From Temnothorax longispinosus (Eukaryota > Arthropoda > Insecta > Hymenoptera > Formicidae): a stretch of DNA of 64,000 bases. Below are positions 11,928 to 25,947 of this stretch, piece by piece. The stretch covers positions 24,045,073 to 24,109,072 of the forward strand of contig NC_092358.1 in NCBI RefSeq assembly GCF_030848805.1, given 5' to 3'. Every line of letters starts with the position of its first letter. The stretch's first letter is position 1. The notes beneath the pieces were generated by a model that saw nothing but the letters and a program-made list of their open reading frames with translations, was not told the origin of the DNA and made no database searches. The translations under genes were made by a program, and so were the position numbers.

Positions 11928-14256
11928 AGCTTAATAAAGATGGAAACAAAGTAGATCTCTGACGCACGGGCGAAATAATCAATCGCAATAATTGAGCGCA
12001 TTCAGTTGTAAATAAAAACGCTAATTCAAAGCTCTCGATCGTACATGGTATCGCATTGCGTTTCGATGGATTACTTTCGTATCCAATTAAGATACGATTA
12101 AAAACATTATTAGAAATAAAAAATAAAACGCTCACGTAAAACGCGACACGTGAGAAATCCAACTGATCATTAGTATTCTCTATCAGTGTGCCGTTCGCGG
12201 ATGCATAGAGTTTATGTTTTATGTGACGTTTGCGATTGCAAGGCAACGTATTGCCAGATGCTTCGTCTGATTTCCCCCGAGATCACGCTGCGCTACACTT
12301 TTTAACAACGAATTATAAACTTTCAGTTGTGAATTGGGAGAGAAATTTCGATTATTTTCGTTTGAAGCGATAATTGCTCGCTCTTTCCGTTCTTAAGCGA
12401 TACATGCGTGTGTGCGATATACCTAAAGCTCGAACAGCTTTTTTTCTGAATATTCGAGGTAAGCGGCAAAACTTGTTTTTATTTCAACGCCGGAAACCAG
12501 AATGTTCAAATTTTGGTGGTTCGCATTTAAAAGCTTGATCCGCAAAGAGTAAAAATAGCGGTCAACAGCACGATTTTCGACCCGACCCCCAAGTTGTGAG
12601 AAACGACGGCATAAACCATTCATCGTTCTCTTGTCACTCCGGATCCGATATTTCCCGTCTCTGTAATACTTTAATTATGACGGATTAACGCTACGTTCTA
12701 TATAGTCACGTGTAATTAAAACGCCGCAAAAAGATGATTTGGATTAGCGAGGCGAAATAAAGCGGAAGAGCTAAGAGCTGCCCGGCTACCTGGTTTCCCT
12801 GTTTACCAGACACATGACGTAGGACGTCCCGAGAGAGAGTAACGTCCGGCACAAAGATTACTCGTTTATCGGGGGCCGAGTGATAGATTCGTTATTACTC
12901 GTGGATCTCATATTCTACACACGCCAGGTGACCGTGTAATAGGGAAAAGGGTAATGGCTATTCAGTATGCATTGCTGTCCCTCGGTACGGGGGTAATATC
13001 AAGCTCTCAAGTACATGATACGTTCCATACGGTGCATATATACATGTATCGTGTGTTTATGCATAAGTGTATTGCGCAGTTACAGTCGAATGAACATGCT
13101 TGCGTGTGCATAATATGTATATGTATATGCGTATGTGTATGGGCACGTAAGACGTTATATCATATATCTATATATATATAATCGCGCCTTTTAACTTTTT
13201 TAAAAAATCGCAATGACATATGTGTTCGATCGATCGGCCGTTTACAAAAGGGACGCACCGAAGTGATAACCAGCAAAGTTGTCAATCTCTTTCGGCTCTG
13301 CCAGCCGATTATCAACACGTGACAATCCGCAAAAGATTTGATGATGTAATCGGTCAAGATTTTATTAACTAACTTCTTTGTTAACGAGGTGTTAATAAGT
13401 TTGCCAAGACCGACGAAAAAGTTGGGAGAATAAGACTGTTCGTATTACATTAGAATCCGTGATCTATCGATAACTTAGCTCGTATAAGAATAAACTGCTA
13501 GTTCGTTAAACTACTTATCGCGTTTGTAAGTGTCCAGTTGAACTTGATTTACTTTGTTTAGTGCTTTAATCTCTTGCATATTGCTGTTTTACATTCGAAT
13601 CATTTATTTCATTCGGTTATACGTGTAATACGGATAGAAAAACGCAGCACATCAAAAAAGAAACTTTAAAAAATTATAGGAATTTTTTGAAACATGCGAA
13701 GAAATGCAAAACAGATTCTATCAGAACTTGCCGCGTAAGTCACTATCGTTCTTATATGCTTCGATTGCGCATTGATGCAATTTGCACATTTTTAAATCTC
13801 TGTCGGCAGTGTTTTGTAGTTGATAATAGGTTGATAATGCTGATAAGAATCAAGGATTATAAATCCACGTTCTGCTAAATCCGCGGCAATACCCTTTTAC
13901 CTCCTCCTTCCGCCTTTCCCCCTATATATACCGAAGAAAGAGAGAAGGGTATACCGGATGAGACAGGCAGATTACCTAATCACGGGTAACCCGTAAAGCA
14001 ATCAAATTCTCCGTGGTATCGTTACCAACGTGTTGGTCCTGCATCAGTGTGAGGGGTGCCCGAGCCGGAGGTTCGTACGGAGGGTAGCCAGAGACGGAGT
14101 AGATGAAGGGAGAAGTGGTAGGGGGATCGGCTTCGTAGGCCGTTAAATTCGATTTAAACCATTAATGCGGTATTGTCCGGATAATGACCGTGCATCCGGC
14201 GCGAGTTTCCTTTTCGATGTCATCTCTCGACTGCTATTGCTGCCGTCGCGTCGCTA
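11928..14256. other. non-coding stretch, no gene recognised
   Basis: Short overlapping frames only. One possible tiny exon at 13679-13733 ends at an excellent donor (CCGC|GTAAGT) and would encode EFFETCEEMQNRFYQNLP, but its upstream AG lacks a pyrimidine tract. CA/TA-rich simple sequence lies at 13.03-13.18 kb. Confidence 0.4.
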
Positions 14257-14286
14257 CTGCTGCTGCTGCTGCTGCTGCCGCTGCTG
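14257..14286 (+). repeat. CTG trinucleotide repeat
   Basis: A run of CTG triplets with one CCG interruption, inside a 60-codon frame where it would read as polyalanine. A pyrimidine-rich acceptor-like TTTCTTTCAG follows at about 14301, but no convincing exon extends from it. Confidence 0.85.
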
Positions 14287-14654
14287 ACTGTTTCTTTCAG
14301 CGAATTAGAGATGCTTCGTTGGCAGTCGCAGGTGCAGTTACGATCGCGTTTAAAATATCCGCGTAGGCACGGTCAGTAATCGTTGATTTGCTCTAATGTC
14401 ATTTACGCTTTATAAATGTTGTGATTAATGCTTGAGAAATAATTATTCGCATATACCTATAGGGACGTAAAGATTTATTTTACGGTCGGATAATTAAGAT
14501 TGAAAAATATTCTGCTATTCACAGTTACTTGCTTCGTCTGCTTCGTGCGAAGTTTCGTTTTTATAAAAACGGCAAAATATAATTTCGTATTTTTCTATTG
14601 CATAATTGATAGAGATACGGAAAAAACTTGAACTTCACCGCCTGTGCAACATTA

Positions 14655-14792
14655 ATGTCCATTTCTATCAACGTAGACTTAACTTTAATCTTAGCTTAGT
14701 TTATTTTTTATCTTTCTCTAGTTCAAAAAATTAGAAAACAAAAAGCAAGTTGAACCGAGATTAAAGTTAATCCTCATCGATAGAAATGGATA
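14655..14792. mobile_element. small inverted-repeat element (~138 bp)
   Basis: The left end reads TCCATTTCTATCAACGTAGA and the right end, reverse-complemented, reads TCCATTTCTATCGATGAGGA; both continue into TTAACTTTAATCT. The arms are about 45 bp with scattered mismatches and there is no internal ORF. This structure is typical of a MITE. A target-site duplication is not clear. Confidence 0.6.
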
Positions 14793-17700
14793 TAAGAAGC
14801 ACATAAGTTTGAAAATCAAAATATCTTTCGTCACATTTATTCGTCACATTTTTTCATCCAAATATATCACAAAAACGAGAGATATAATACCGCGGATTCT
14901 TGCAAGACTATTAGAGAGAACGAATTATATCCCTTTGTGAAAAGCTGCACGGCTGTAGATCTCCGCGCGCGAATTTAAAAAAAATTATGATATATCGCGG
15001 CGTATTGTATCCGTTTTTATACAACCACAAGTAGTTCTGGCAACACTATCTCCCGCTTCTTTTTTTTCTTGCGGGATAACATTGTACGTACGGATTCCCC
15101 GCAATAAAGCCACGCGACGACTCCGCAGAGGCAACGGCGCGGGCGCGGCGGTCACTTTTAATCGCCCGTTTATCATCGCGTGTCGTACCGCCTCTCCATT
15201 CGGGTTTTACTCGCCAAGTTGGCGAGCTTACGATACCGCCAAATGTAGTAATTTCGATAATAACGGATAGATTGCGCGTTAGATTTGGATATCCTGCGCG
15301 CGCGATCGCTATTAGATGATCACAGTGCATTCCATTTTATTAATGCGAGATATTAAAATCGTCCTTGTATTGTGTATTTGCGAAGAAAATCAAAGTCTTT
15401 CCTGTGTGTCCATATCAGGCTGATTGTTCAACCGTTACGCGTTGCTGAAGCTCCTTCTAGTAACTATATACCGAGTTGTTTTAATTCGGCTATGTACATT
15501 TATCTTTTTAAGCGACTCTAACTCAATTGATCTCATTCTCGCCTTCTTTCCTCCCTTAATCCTCTCTCCGCTATTATTTCCTCTGTTCTCTTTTTTATTT
15601 AATCATGCCTTGTACCGTGATACATTCAACGGAACGTAATCACGCGAATTAACATGAAAAAGAAGCTATTCAGTACGGGCCACTTTGCATTGAATTTTTA
15701 TCAAACGGGTACATCATTGACATTCTTTCAATTTTATTTGTATTCCTTTCTCAAATTTAAATTCATCAAAAAAACTACGTGAAAAGCCAATTGAGTCGAT
15801 TATCGATCTATGTGCAAAAAAATATCTTCTAATGTGCTTAAATAAATCGTTTATGGGACAAATAATGATTTACGACGTTGGTATCCGTTGTCCTGAATAT
15901 TTCATATCACGCTACTATGTTCGAATATATCCCTACTCAATTCAAGCATATGAATGGTATTAGCTACGTGCACAGTTAACGAGTTGACGCCCGATGCATA
16001 AATAATGGGGTGGCCGATTAATAGCGCGATCGTTCGCTTAATGATCTAAGTTAATAAGAGATAAACACTGACAGAGCAATATCATGAAACTGTTGATGGT
16101 CCGCTACATGCCTATTTCCATATAATGCCATTGGAAAGGGGATTTGGTAATTATTTATTTGTAATTATCCTTGTAATTCGATTCCTTTCAGGTGCTGTTT
16201 CCTGTCAGGTGTTACAATGCGAAATTAAAGAGATATATAAATCTGAATTAACTAATCAAAATTTAATCGGTCTTTCAAGAATTGTGTCTGGGTGTAGAAT
16301 ATTCCATTAACAGCCAACGTACATTGGAACGAATATTTCCATTACCGTCGCGGACAAACGAACGGTTTATTATTAGTGACAAATAAGCTTTTCTTTGACC
16401 TTTTCAGTAATTCTAATTTTCACAAAAATATTACAATTTTTAGAAAAAGAATCATATAATGCTAGAGAATTTTGTCTATCATTTAACAAAAATTCTTTGC
16501 ATTATAATTACAGTTTAATTGCTGGCTTTCTGATAAAATTTCAATAAGCAGTTTTAAACTTTTTATTCGTATATTAGAGTGCCCCTCTATTACCCGTATG
16601 AATATTGGTCGCAATTAAAAAAATAATACGCTCTTCGCGATTATAACGAGTCATGGCAGCCGCTCGAAATCCAAACGCGTTTTTGACGATAATGATGAGA
16701 ACACGAGATAAAGAATACGACGCGTAAAGCGTACGTGGATTGAGAAAATGGAAAGAGATGGTTATTGCGACAGAGATGGTTAGTGTCTTTAATCACGAGA
16801 TACACAATGCGGGAGGTGTTACTTTTACAGTGTCGCAGATAAATTGTCGGCGTCGAGAGGTATCTCGACAGGGCGGTCATTTTTGTCCGTACGTGACTGC
16901 TTTCTGAGATACTTGACCGTATAAGACCAGGATCGTAAGTTGCGTCGTGAGAACATAGCATCCCTCTCCAGGCCGCTGCTTTCAAACGGCATTTATTGAA
17001 AATTTATCGTTTTGTCCTCACGGGATTTTATCGACATTCCGTTTGCCGTCATCAGCCGATACTTGTCGTGTGTACAGTAGATATACGCGTATCGATATCC
17101 ATTTCAAGATCACCTACCTGTCGGACAAGTATTCGCGTTTTTCGTTATTAAATTATATATTAAATGTATTCGCTTATTTATATATCTTAAAAATTACCGA
17201 ACGAATAGTATAACATTCGAAACTAAAGAGAAACGATGAGCGGAACTATACTACACGATATCTTCTCATTTTGAACCTATACCATATTTTTCTTTTCCAT
17301 TTAATTTATCCATTTTCTCTCGACGTCAATCGTAATTAATAATTTTTCTACGAATTTTGATGTCCAAAGTAAAATAAAAAATTGCGCGTATATTCATTAA
17401 TACTGTACAAAATTAAAGTATCGAAAGAGATATGTTTTAGCAATATCAGCGCGAGTAGTTGTAGTTTCCGTGTGTCTCGCACGTGCAAAGGTATCTTCCC
17501 TTCCGCATCGGTGTGCTACACGTGGTGTTGCACAGCGCGCCGGTGCATCCCGGTGCCGCAGCCTCGCGCTAACATAATGAATCCATACCGCGCACCGGAC
17601 GCGTTACAGGTCGCATCGTGAGGGTCAAACGCACGTGTTCCCACGTGTGTACACACATCGCGCTAAACATACAAATACAGAGGCATGTTGTCTACCTCCC

Positions 17701-18143
17701 CCCTCGCTTCTCCACCCCCCCTCCGTTCTTCGCGATCGCGTTGTTGAAAACGGCACATTTCGTAATTGGAATACCAGTCAGTACGGAGCAAAGAGAGGCA
17801 CGTTGCGGCGATACGCACCTGCGTACACGCATGCGACGACACGCGAATAGATGGGGAAAGATAATAACGGATAAACACTGCGTTAATACGCGATACGGCG
17901 GGGACATATTTGTCATTACATCAGGACGGATTAGTACGAAAACCGTGGTTGCTGACATTAAGTACGTTTTACATAAAGTTGTATCGCAATTTGCGCATAA
18001 AAGTCTGAAGAGATGTGCAGTGTATTCGATATAAGCGTTAACACGTAATTTTTAACAGTATCTTTCTTACAAGCGAAAATTTATTCTAATTTTTTAAAAC
18101 GCTCTTATGAAATTATGTGTGTTTAAATTCGAAATAGCTTGTT
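14793..18143. other. non-coding stretch with GC patches near 15.1 and 17.6 kb
   Basis: GC-rich patches at about 14.96-15.33 and 17.45-17.85 kb are open in several frames on both strands because of their composition. A 61-codon frame at 16125 begins with a hydrophobic leader-like segment (NYLFVIILVIRFLSGAVSC) but the DNA is AT-rich and offers no clean exon structure. No gene is supported. Confidence 0.4.
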
Positions 18144-18163
18144 CCCAATATCATGATATTGGG
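18144..18163. repeat. perfect 20-bp palindrome
   Basis: CCCAATATCATGATATTGGG is its own reverse complement with no spacer. It lies 25 bases upstream of a larger hairpin, so the two form a small cluster of symmetric sequence. Confidence 0.8.
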
Positions 18164-18188
18164 AAGATATTGAGAAGAGCTAGTTCAG

Positions 18189-18265
18189 TTATAAAATAAA
18201 TATATATTCCATTTCAAGAATTATAATTATGATTTCTTGAAATGGAATATATATTTATTTTATAA
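18189..18265. repeat. perfect 32-bp hairpin with 13-nt loop
   Basis: Arms 18189-18220 and 18234-18265 are exact reverse complements over 32 bases (outer TTATAAAATAAATATA, inner TTCCATTTCAAGAA), with a 13-base loop. The total of 77 bases fits the length of a miRNA precursor, but perfect pairing and high AT content fit a young foldback insertion better. No known miRNA seed was recognised in either arm. Confidence 0.75.
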
Positions 18266-18659
18266 TAGTATTAAAACACACGCTATATATATTATAATAA
18301 ACTTAATGACATAAAAGAAAAATGTAACTCATTTATATAATTATATTAATTATATATAAAAATTTTCTCCTTTGTTCTGCAACATTAATCTCTGAATATT
18401 CGATAACAAAGAGCTCTTCTTTTGGTGATACCTATATATCCTGTACACGCATGTCTATGCATATGCGGATTCCGAGAGCGCAAATTCGTCGATATAGGGA
18501 TAACGAGGAGGGTAGGATAACAAGAAAGAGAGCTATAGCCGAACAATGTCCGGTATGAGTAGGCTCGTGCGGCTTCCATTACCTCCGCTGACAATTAATA
18601 ATTACCCCATATCGCTGATGATATCCCGGAATGCATTTTGGCTCGTAGAATTGCGACCT

Positions 18660-18800
18660 ATGGCCTCTCCCTCATTTCCTCCCTCCCTCCCTCAACCTAG
18701 AACCGCTGCAAATCTCCGTCTTTCTCTCTCCCTCCCTTCTCCCTGTCTTCTCTCTCTCTCTCTTCTCCCTCTCTCCCTTTCCTCCCTCTCTCCTATTACA
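18660..18800 (+). repeat. 140-bp polypyrimidine tract
   Basis: This stretch is almost purely C/T on the plus strand (CCTCCC and CTCTCT units), with only a brief interruption near 18700. The following bases, to about 18890, are CpG-rich with an acceptor-like AG at 18811 and possible GT donors, but the open frame after it is short and unrecognised. Confidence 0.8.
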
Positions 18801-21800
18801 TCCGTGAGATCGCAGCGGGCTGCAAACGCGGTGCAGCGCGTGCATCCTCGTGCATCTGGACGATTCAGTTCGTATCGGTTTGTAGTAACGTTTCGCCGAG
18901 CGGCTCTGAACCATTTTGTCCAACCCTCCAATAACTGGAGGTGCATTAATGCAGCCTAGCGAGAAGATAACGCCGTTGCATCGACGGGCACGATGGGAAC
19001 AGCGCTATCGATCCTATCGACCGATGCGCGAGAAGTTAATAGGGAAAGCACAGCAGAGGCTATACTATGCACGACCAGCAGCAGCAGCAGCAGCAACAGT
19101 GGTAGCGGCATCGTATTTTAAAGGGAGATGGCTGGCGAATAGGGGACAGAAAGGGGTGGATGCTGCCGGCCGCTCGCATCGCCGCCGGCACTAGTCAGGA
19201 TTCGCGCTGCATCGCGCTGCTGGACGCGTGGATTCGCGGTTCTGCAACGCGGTACGTAGATGGAATTCCAGCCTTCGCTTAGGGAAGGGAAAATCCACCT
19301 GTATATGGTAATATACCTGTCGTAATTTGCCGAAGAATAGATTCGCAAGGAAAATCAAATCATGATCAAATCATGGCCACATGATAGTTGATACTTTCAG
19401 CGGGATCAATACGCAGTATCATTAGGATATGAAATCGCGAACTTCCTGCGACGTCGCAGGAACAAAGCTTTGCGAAAAACTCGTTTTTGGCAAACATATT
19501 GCGCATAACGATAAATCAATCCGAAAATAATTTAGATACGTACAATGTTGCGAATAAATTGAAAGCTTCCTATAGCACATCGCAAATAAATATCTGCAGA
19601 AATCCATTTGTGCTAAATATAGTGTAACAAATGAATTTATTTTATTTATTCTTGGTTCGAATCGTATGCAACAAAAACGCGCAATTCGTATCCTAAAGAA
19701 AGTCCGCACAATGATACGCATATAATTGTTGTTTGTTGGCCGCATTTATCAAGATTAATGGCTCCGACAATGAGATTCTCTCCCGGTCCTTTAATAGTGA
19801 AAACGAATTAGTTGGCGCTGAAAGGGCCACGTCCAGGAAACCCAGCATTACTTTCGTGTCACATTTGTGATTTATGCGCAACATACGCGAGAAATCGTGA
19901 TAAACGTAAATTACGTCAAAATGCAATAAAATTCGCTTGCGACATTAGGAGAAATTTACACATACGCAGAATAATGTGAGGCACGGGAGAGGAGCTCGCA
20001 GAATCTCAAATCTCCAACAATGTGTACCTCGCATCGGAATCCGAATGCAGATGCATTGCGTATTATCGGCGCAGAACAAAACGACCGCTCGCACACATCT
20101 ATTCATTCAAGTATGCAAGCCGATAATTGAATGAAAAGCACAACACATGACGATGTCGCGTTAATAAATATCTGAAAATAGTATTTTCGCATAAAAGACT
20201 ATATCTTTATTGCATTATTTTCAGAGTTAACACACTGTGATATCTGTATATCGTAATATACATCTAACATTACAACTGATCGAAATCGCGCAAATTTACG
20301 AATAACAAATAACGAGGAAAGCTTGATTCGATAAATAATACTTTATTTGCGTGAAAACTTGTTTGTGTACATATAAATAAATATTGTATTTATGCCGTAA
20401 ATCAAAAAGCTCCTAAAATAAGAAATAATTAATCTGATCTTGCGAGAATATTATTTAATTAATTAAATAATTTTAGTTTGGATTCATTTCTCTCGAATGA
20501 CACATAAAATGTAATACAATATTGACTATAAAAAGAGACCTATACATGTACACAATAATACATGTACAATTATCCATTAGAATTCACGATTTTATCGAAT
20601 GAGAATACGGAGAGAGGAAAATGCGAAATGCGTGCATTATGGCTACGTATCAAAGCCGAGTACACATGTACTCTGTCCGTTGAAAATGTTCTGCCACCTC
20701 GACAAATTCGCACCCACTTTTTTTTCTCCCCTGCAGCGCTCCAAGATATTTATTGTTTTAATTTACCACACGGTGTTTAATTATAGAGAGTTAATTTTAG
20801 CCGGGCACGCCACATAACGGGCACGATTGCACTGGCTCTTAGCTAAACAGGTTTTATTTGTGCTTAACCAGAACCAAACAACGATTATTTACGAATCTGA
20901 AGAGTGTATTGAGACGTAAAAACGAAGCATGTTCCGGTTTGTAGTACTTTTGCGAGATTACAATAGACACTCTGTATTTTAAAATTTTTTAGCCGTTTCG
21001 TATATCTATAGGTATAAAACACAGTAAACAACGTATGTTGTTTCTAAATAAAAGAGCAAAAAATATATATATACAGATTTACTATTTTATAAAAGTATAG
21101 AATATTATACAGTATAGTAAAATGTTTCACAGCCATAGCTGTAAAAATATTTCAGGAAATATATCGTAAAAAGTAGATCGGAATATCCCTAAAAAATATG
21201 GGAGCGGAGCAGCGCGGGACCTAAAATGACGGTTAAACACATCTCCTTGCTTCTTGCTGGTCCGTGTTCAACGTCTAAAATTGGTGAAGACTGTTCATTA
21301 ACAGAGACCATGTGACTCCGTGCCAAGAAATAGTCGGTCTTTGTTCGGTGTACTGTCTCCACTATCGAGAGTTTAGCACCAGTGCGAGAGCACCGAGAGC
21401 AGAGGAGACAAGAGAAAGTAGAGGATATAGAAACTTCTCAGAGAACTGAAGCAAAAATAGAAGAAGAGATCGCGCAGAATAGAAACACAGTCGTGCAGCT
21501 GCGCGAAGCGAGGATGTAGATCGAGATAGATACGACCCGGTTTGTTTTCATCTAATTAAGCGCCATTCAGGAGTTTTGGCAACGTTACAACTCGGAGTAT
21601 GTGCATTAATCACGATGAATTAACATATTCTTGAAACAAATGCATAATAGCTTTTTTTATTTGACATATCTCTTTGAATATTTCTTCAATTTTGGCTTTT
21701 GGCGACTAAATATTTAAACACAGAAATAAATATTACTTTTGTTATTTCTTCTGGGACGAACTTTTCAAGTAAAGTAAGTAAAAAGTTTTTTAGTACAATA

Positions 21801-22910
21801 TTCCAAGTGACAAATATTACATCTGCTATTATATGACAAGATTTCGCTTTTTTATTCATTGTATATTTATTTGCATATGCATAGTTTTCCCTTATGCGCG
21901 CAATATTAGAAAAAAGGCTAAATATATTACATATGCTAATATGTAAAAAAAAAAAAATTCTGAAAAGATTAAACAGCTCAAAAAACGAAAAATTACGATT
22001 TAAATTCGAAATAAAACAATATTAGTCTCTATATTTACCTTTTAAGATTTAAGCTTGACAGGAATTTTTGTGAATATTCGGGATGCTATTCAATAAATTA
22101 TGTTTGCAATCGCTGCGCGCAGCCCTCTTTGCGTGCAAATGAAAGTAAAATAGCTCGGGGAAAAGGCGTGGAGAAGTGATGAATTAAAGAAAGCGAAAGG
22201 GAAACGGGGCGGCGGCGCAAGAAGGCGCAAATTACGTGCAATCAAAGAGCAGTGTGCAGAAGAATGACACGCGAGCGCCGAGGAATCTAATGAAGGTGAA
22301 GAAGAGACAAATGGAAAGCGGGAAGAGAGACAGAGGAGACTGGCGGTAGACACAGATGAAGAAAAAGAGCAAGTATACGGTACCGAAATAGCCGGACATT
22401 CCGTTAACTTGGCTCTCTGCAGCTACTCGAGACAGAGAATAAAAGGGTCGAGCGCGGAGGAAGGAAAGCGGCGTTCGTCTGTCGTGTTTCTCGCCCGGTC
22501 CTACCTCGTCTAGGAGCGTTTCAATTACGAAATCCTGCGAAATCGTCCGACGATTCTAGCAGAGTGTTCGTCTACCCGTTATATCCGTCGCTGTGGTGTC
22601 CTCTTTGGTTCTATTTCTCTTTTTCTCTCTCCCCTTTCCTACCGTCACTTCTTCCCCCGTTTCTCCTCCTTTCGTTTCGATCTTTCTCTCTTTCTCTTTC
22701 CCTTATCGTGTTGCTGAAACGGCTAAATAAAAGAGCCACGTCTATTGTTTGTACGACACAGAGTAAACACCAGTAGCTGCAAAAACCAAAGGCGAGAGCT
22801 CCCGGATTGCAGGGTTTCAGTGCTCGGATATTTATGTCCCTCTTTACATTCACGTGTGGCCATTAGTTGACAATTCGACGGCGATTTCCAAACAATTCCG
22901 ATATTACAAC
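18801..22910. other. non-coding stretch with possible promoter patches
   Basis: A CAG run (19077-19094) reads as polyalanine or polyglutamine depending on frame. Purine-rich DNA at 21.37-21.54 kb and a GC-rich block at 22.44-22.56 kb, preceded by AATAAAAGGG, have the look of insect 5' leader or promoter sequence. No initiating coding exon could be tied to either. CT-rich sequence lies at 22.61-22.71 kb. Confidence 0.35.
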
Positions 22911-22936
22911 GAGAGAGAGAGAGAGAGAGAGAGAGA
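22911..22936 (+). repeat. (GA)13 microsatellite
   Basis: An uninterrupted GA dinucleotide run. GA runs can bind GAGA-type factors in insects, but no promoter is evident beside it. Confidence 0.9.
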
Positions 22937-25900
22937 CGCGGTGTTTCGCGATCGCTCTTTTCAACGCGAATCGCGATTGATCAGCAGATTAAAAACTGAG
23001 CAGTATACTGAACAGTCGAAGGTATTTATTACAAAAAGCGTGTCTTATATACATGAAACTTAGAAGTATATTTGCTAATTAGATCAGAATCTTCCGTATG
23101 GCTTGATATATAATTATTGTATTCATAAGACCATTCTGTGCCACCCTTTTCATCGAGCAGTATGAGAAATTATTTTAAGTCTGACGTAACTCGAAGTACC
23201 AGAAGTTCTAATTGACCTACTTCAGTATATTCAACATTGATATTATAGTTGGATCGTGGTCAGGTAACCAAAATCTTTGAATATTTTTAAACGTATTTTT
23301 AATACGCTAGACTGTCATTTCAAATATTTCAGAAATATTTGATCTGAACTGACCGTTGCATTCAAATTTCGTACAATGCCGGCATGCATATCAGTTACTC
23401 TCTCTCTATAATTGTATTAAGCTTAATTTAATCTTAACGAATCAGAGTATGACTTATACCGATGACCCCGCGGACTCTGCTGCAGGTGAAATCTGGCTGT
23501 TATGAAGCCGGTCGAATAATGGAGTACAATATAGCACCATTTCGCGCTTAAATTGCCAGACATTGTTTAAGCCCGTGACGAATGATCCTGCGCTTTTCTT
23601 AAATCCCGTGAAACTCTAATAAAACAAGGATATACAGAGTATCGTAATAGTATAATAACTATAAATCATTAAAGTGCTAATGTACATTAGATAGTCTCGC
23701 GCAACTGTTCAATTGAAAGCATAATTAGCAGTAAATTATCTGTGTAGATATCAACATCGAATTCCTTTGAAACTAGAGACTTGTTACGAGTTTTCATTTT
23801 AGTGTATAAATAATTATTATTGTTTTATAAATTTATTAGCTTTGTGCAATAAAAAACTCATTTATGTAAAATAATTAAGACTGCTAGTTCATAATTATTG
23901 AATAATGTAAAACGATTATCCTTATTTAATTTAGTACATCTAGCAATTAATTAGTTCGCAAATGCAGCAGAACATCGTTACTGGAACAATCTCTTTTCTT
24001 TAAATCGCTAAGACGAGAGGCTCAATTCTTATTACAAAACTTGTTAAACTGCAAGCAGTTCCGAAAAAGCTTTGATACGGCAGTATAATTACACACTTTA
24101 TCCGGTTGTCGCGGCGTTACGTCAATATCCCGAGTGCACCTCAAATAAAAACGGTTCGAGATTCGAATCGGGATTCACTCTCGTAACGAACGTACGCAAA
24201 TAAAGATTGTAATTCCTTACCCATGGAGCTAGCGATGGCTACGCGCGCCACGCTGTTTTCTAAAAAACAGCCGTAGGTCGTATGGTCGATACGTGATGTA
24301 GGTTGTCAGACGGTACACACCGATGTCGATGGAATATCACATTATGTAATTATGTAGGCTATTCCCCGCGCGTTTCTTCCGCGCCGTGAATATTTCGCTC
24401 GTGGCTCTTGCCGCGGCGCGTATGATTCCGTGGGTGGTTCGGCGAAAAACCGTGTTGGAATCACGTGGAACCTCCACCGCCGGGAGAAATTCCGAACCCG
24501 AACTGTTTTAACTCCATTATGACTTTTTCTTTCCGATGGGAGGAATCCAAATCGAATCGTTGTTAGCCATTCCGAAGAACATTGGCGCTAACGTCACGTA
24601 AAAAACGTATACGTAAATTGAAACGTGTTTCTCTTTTTAGACATGTATCTCACTTTTTCGTTGCCTCTCTCCCCTGCGATTAAAGTGCTCTTATTTGTTG
24701 AAATAATTCACTGAAGACTAATTTATTGACAAGTGGTCAATAAATTTAAAAAATGCGATTATTTCTTACATAAATACATTGTAATTTATTAATGGCATTC
24801 AGAGGATGGCTATTTGCACAATATTTTTTTCTTCTTGAAAAGTGTTTTATTTATTTATTACGCGATTATAGCGAAACAAAATGTAAAATAAATATGAAAT
24901 TTATACAGATCAGTATTACAATAAAGCTTTTTTAAAACGTGCTATTGATAAAACAGCATTGAAAAATGATAAATAATAAAAATATTGAAAATGCAATACT
25001 TTTCATTGATACTGGAATATTCTTAGTTCTGTTAGGTACACAAATAGAAGAGCAGGACAACGGCAATGCTTTCAATATGGCCAATCAATACGGAATATAT
25101 ATCCATATTTATGTAGGTTGGATAACAATAGAATAGAATCAATTAATTTAATTGAAAGATATATATAAATCGACAAAACAATATTTTAAAATAGTAATAA
25201 TCCGAGAAAAAGAATGTCTCTATAAACATTTATGGTAATCATTGCTTTCCGTTTTAACTTTTAATAAATGATAAAAAGTTGTAATTGGTAATGAGTCTTT
25301 CGGATCTCTTATTTATTTTTTCAGTTTTCCTTTTAATTATTCCTTTAATGTAATGTTTATTATTGTTTATCTAAAATATCTAGGATAAATAAAAAAATTA
25401 ATATTTTAAAATCAATATTTTTAATTATTTATTTATTTTTATATCTACCCACAAACGTGAACTAAAAGATGAAGTAGGAGCTCAAAAGCGAATTTTGAGA
25501 AATTATATATGTATATCTCGTTACCATCAACTGCGCAATAACATTTACCTCTGGCAATATTAATTAATTAAGATATTAATTATTATCTCAATATAAATAT
25601 AAACTGAGTATTTTGTGTACATTAACATTTAATGTTCTTATTTGCAAAGGAATATAATATTATAGTAATTTCGATTTTCAATGCTACAAATAAGATAGAA
25701 TATGTACGTCTAAACTGAATAATCGCGCTTATAGATCAATAATCGCATTTTTGTTATTATCGGATAAATGTCAAGACTATTATTATGCATCTAACATCGG
25801 AATCTCTTAACTCATTATCATTATATCAGTTCAATAGCAAGGTTTTCATTTCGGTATCTTTGATACAGAAAATGTAAGTCAACTAAGTCATCAATATACA

Positions 25901-25947
25901 TGTAACTTCTCGACTCAGTTCGGTTCGAGATCGCAATCAGTTTTCGT
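22937..25947. other. AT-rich non-coding stretch
   Basis: No gene is recognised. Bases 24.7-25.75 kb are strongly AT-rich with no frame of note. A short palindrome (TCAAATATTTCAGAAATATTTGA, split here as TCAAATATTTC / GAAATATTTGA) sits at 23320-23342. A CpG-rich patch at 24.35-24.5 kb has no linked exon. Confidence 0.45.

Noticed and set aside
14220..14366. Polyalanine frame over the CTG repeat
   Set aside because: The repeat explains the open frame; there is no evidence of a real coding exon around it.
16125..16310. Frame with a hydrophobic leader and tandem acceptor-like CTTTCAG / CTGTCAG sites
   Set aside because: AT-rich DNA readily yields hydrophobic frames; no start context, donor or family supports an exon.
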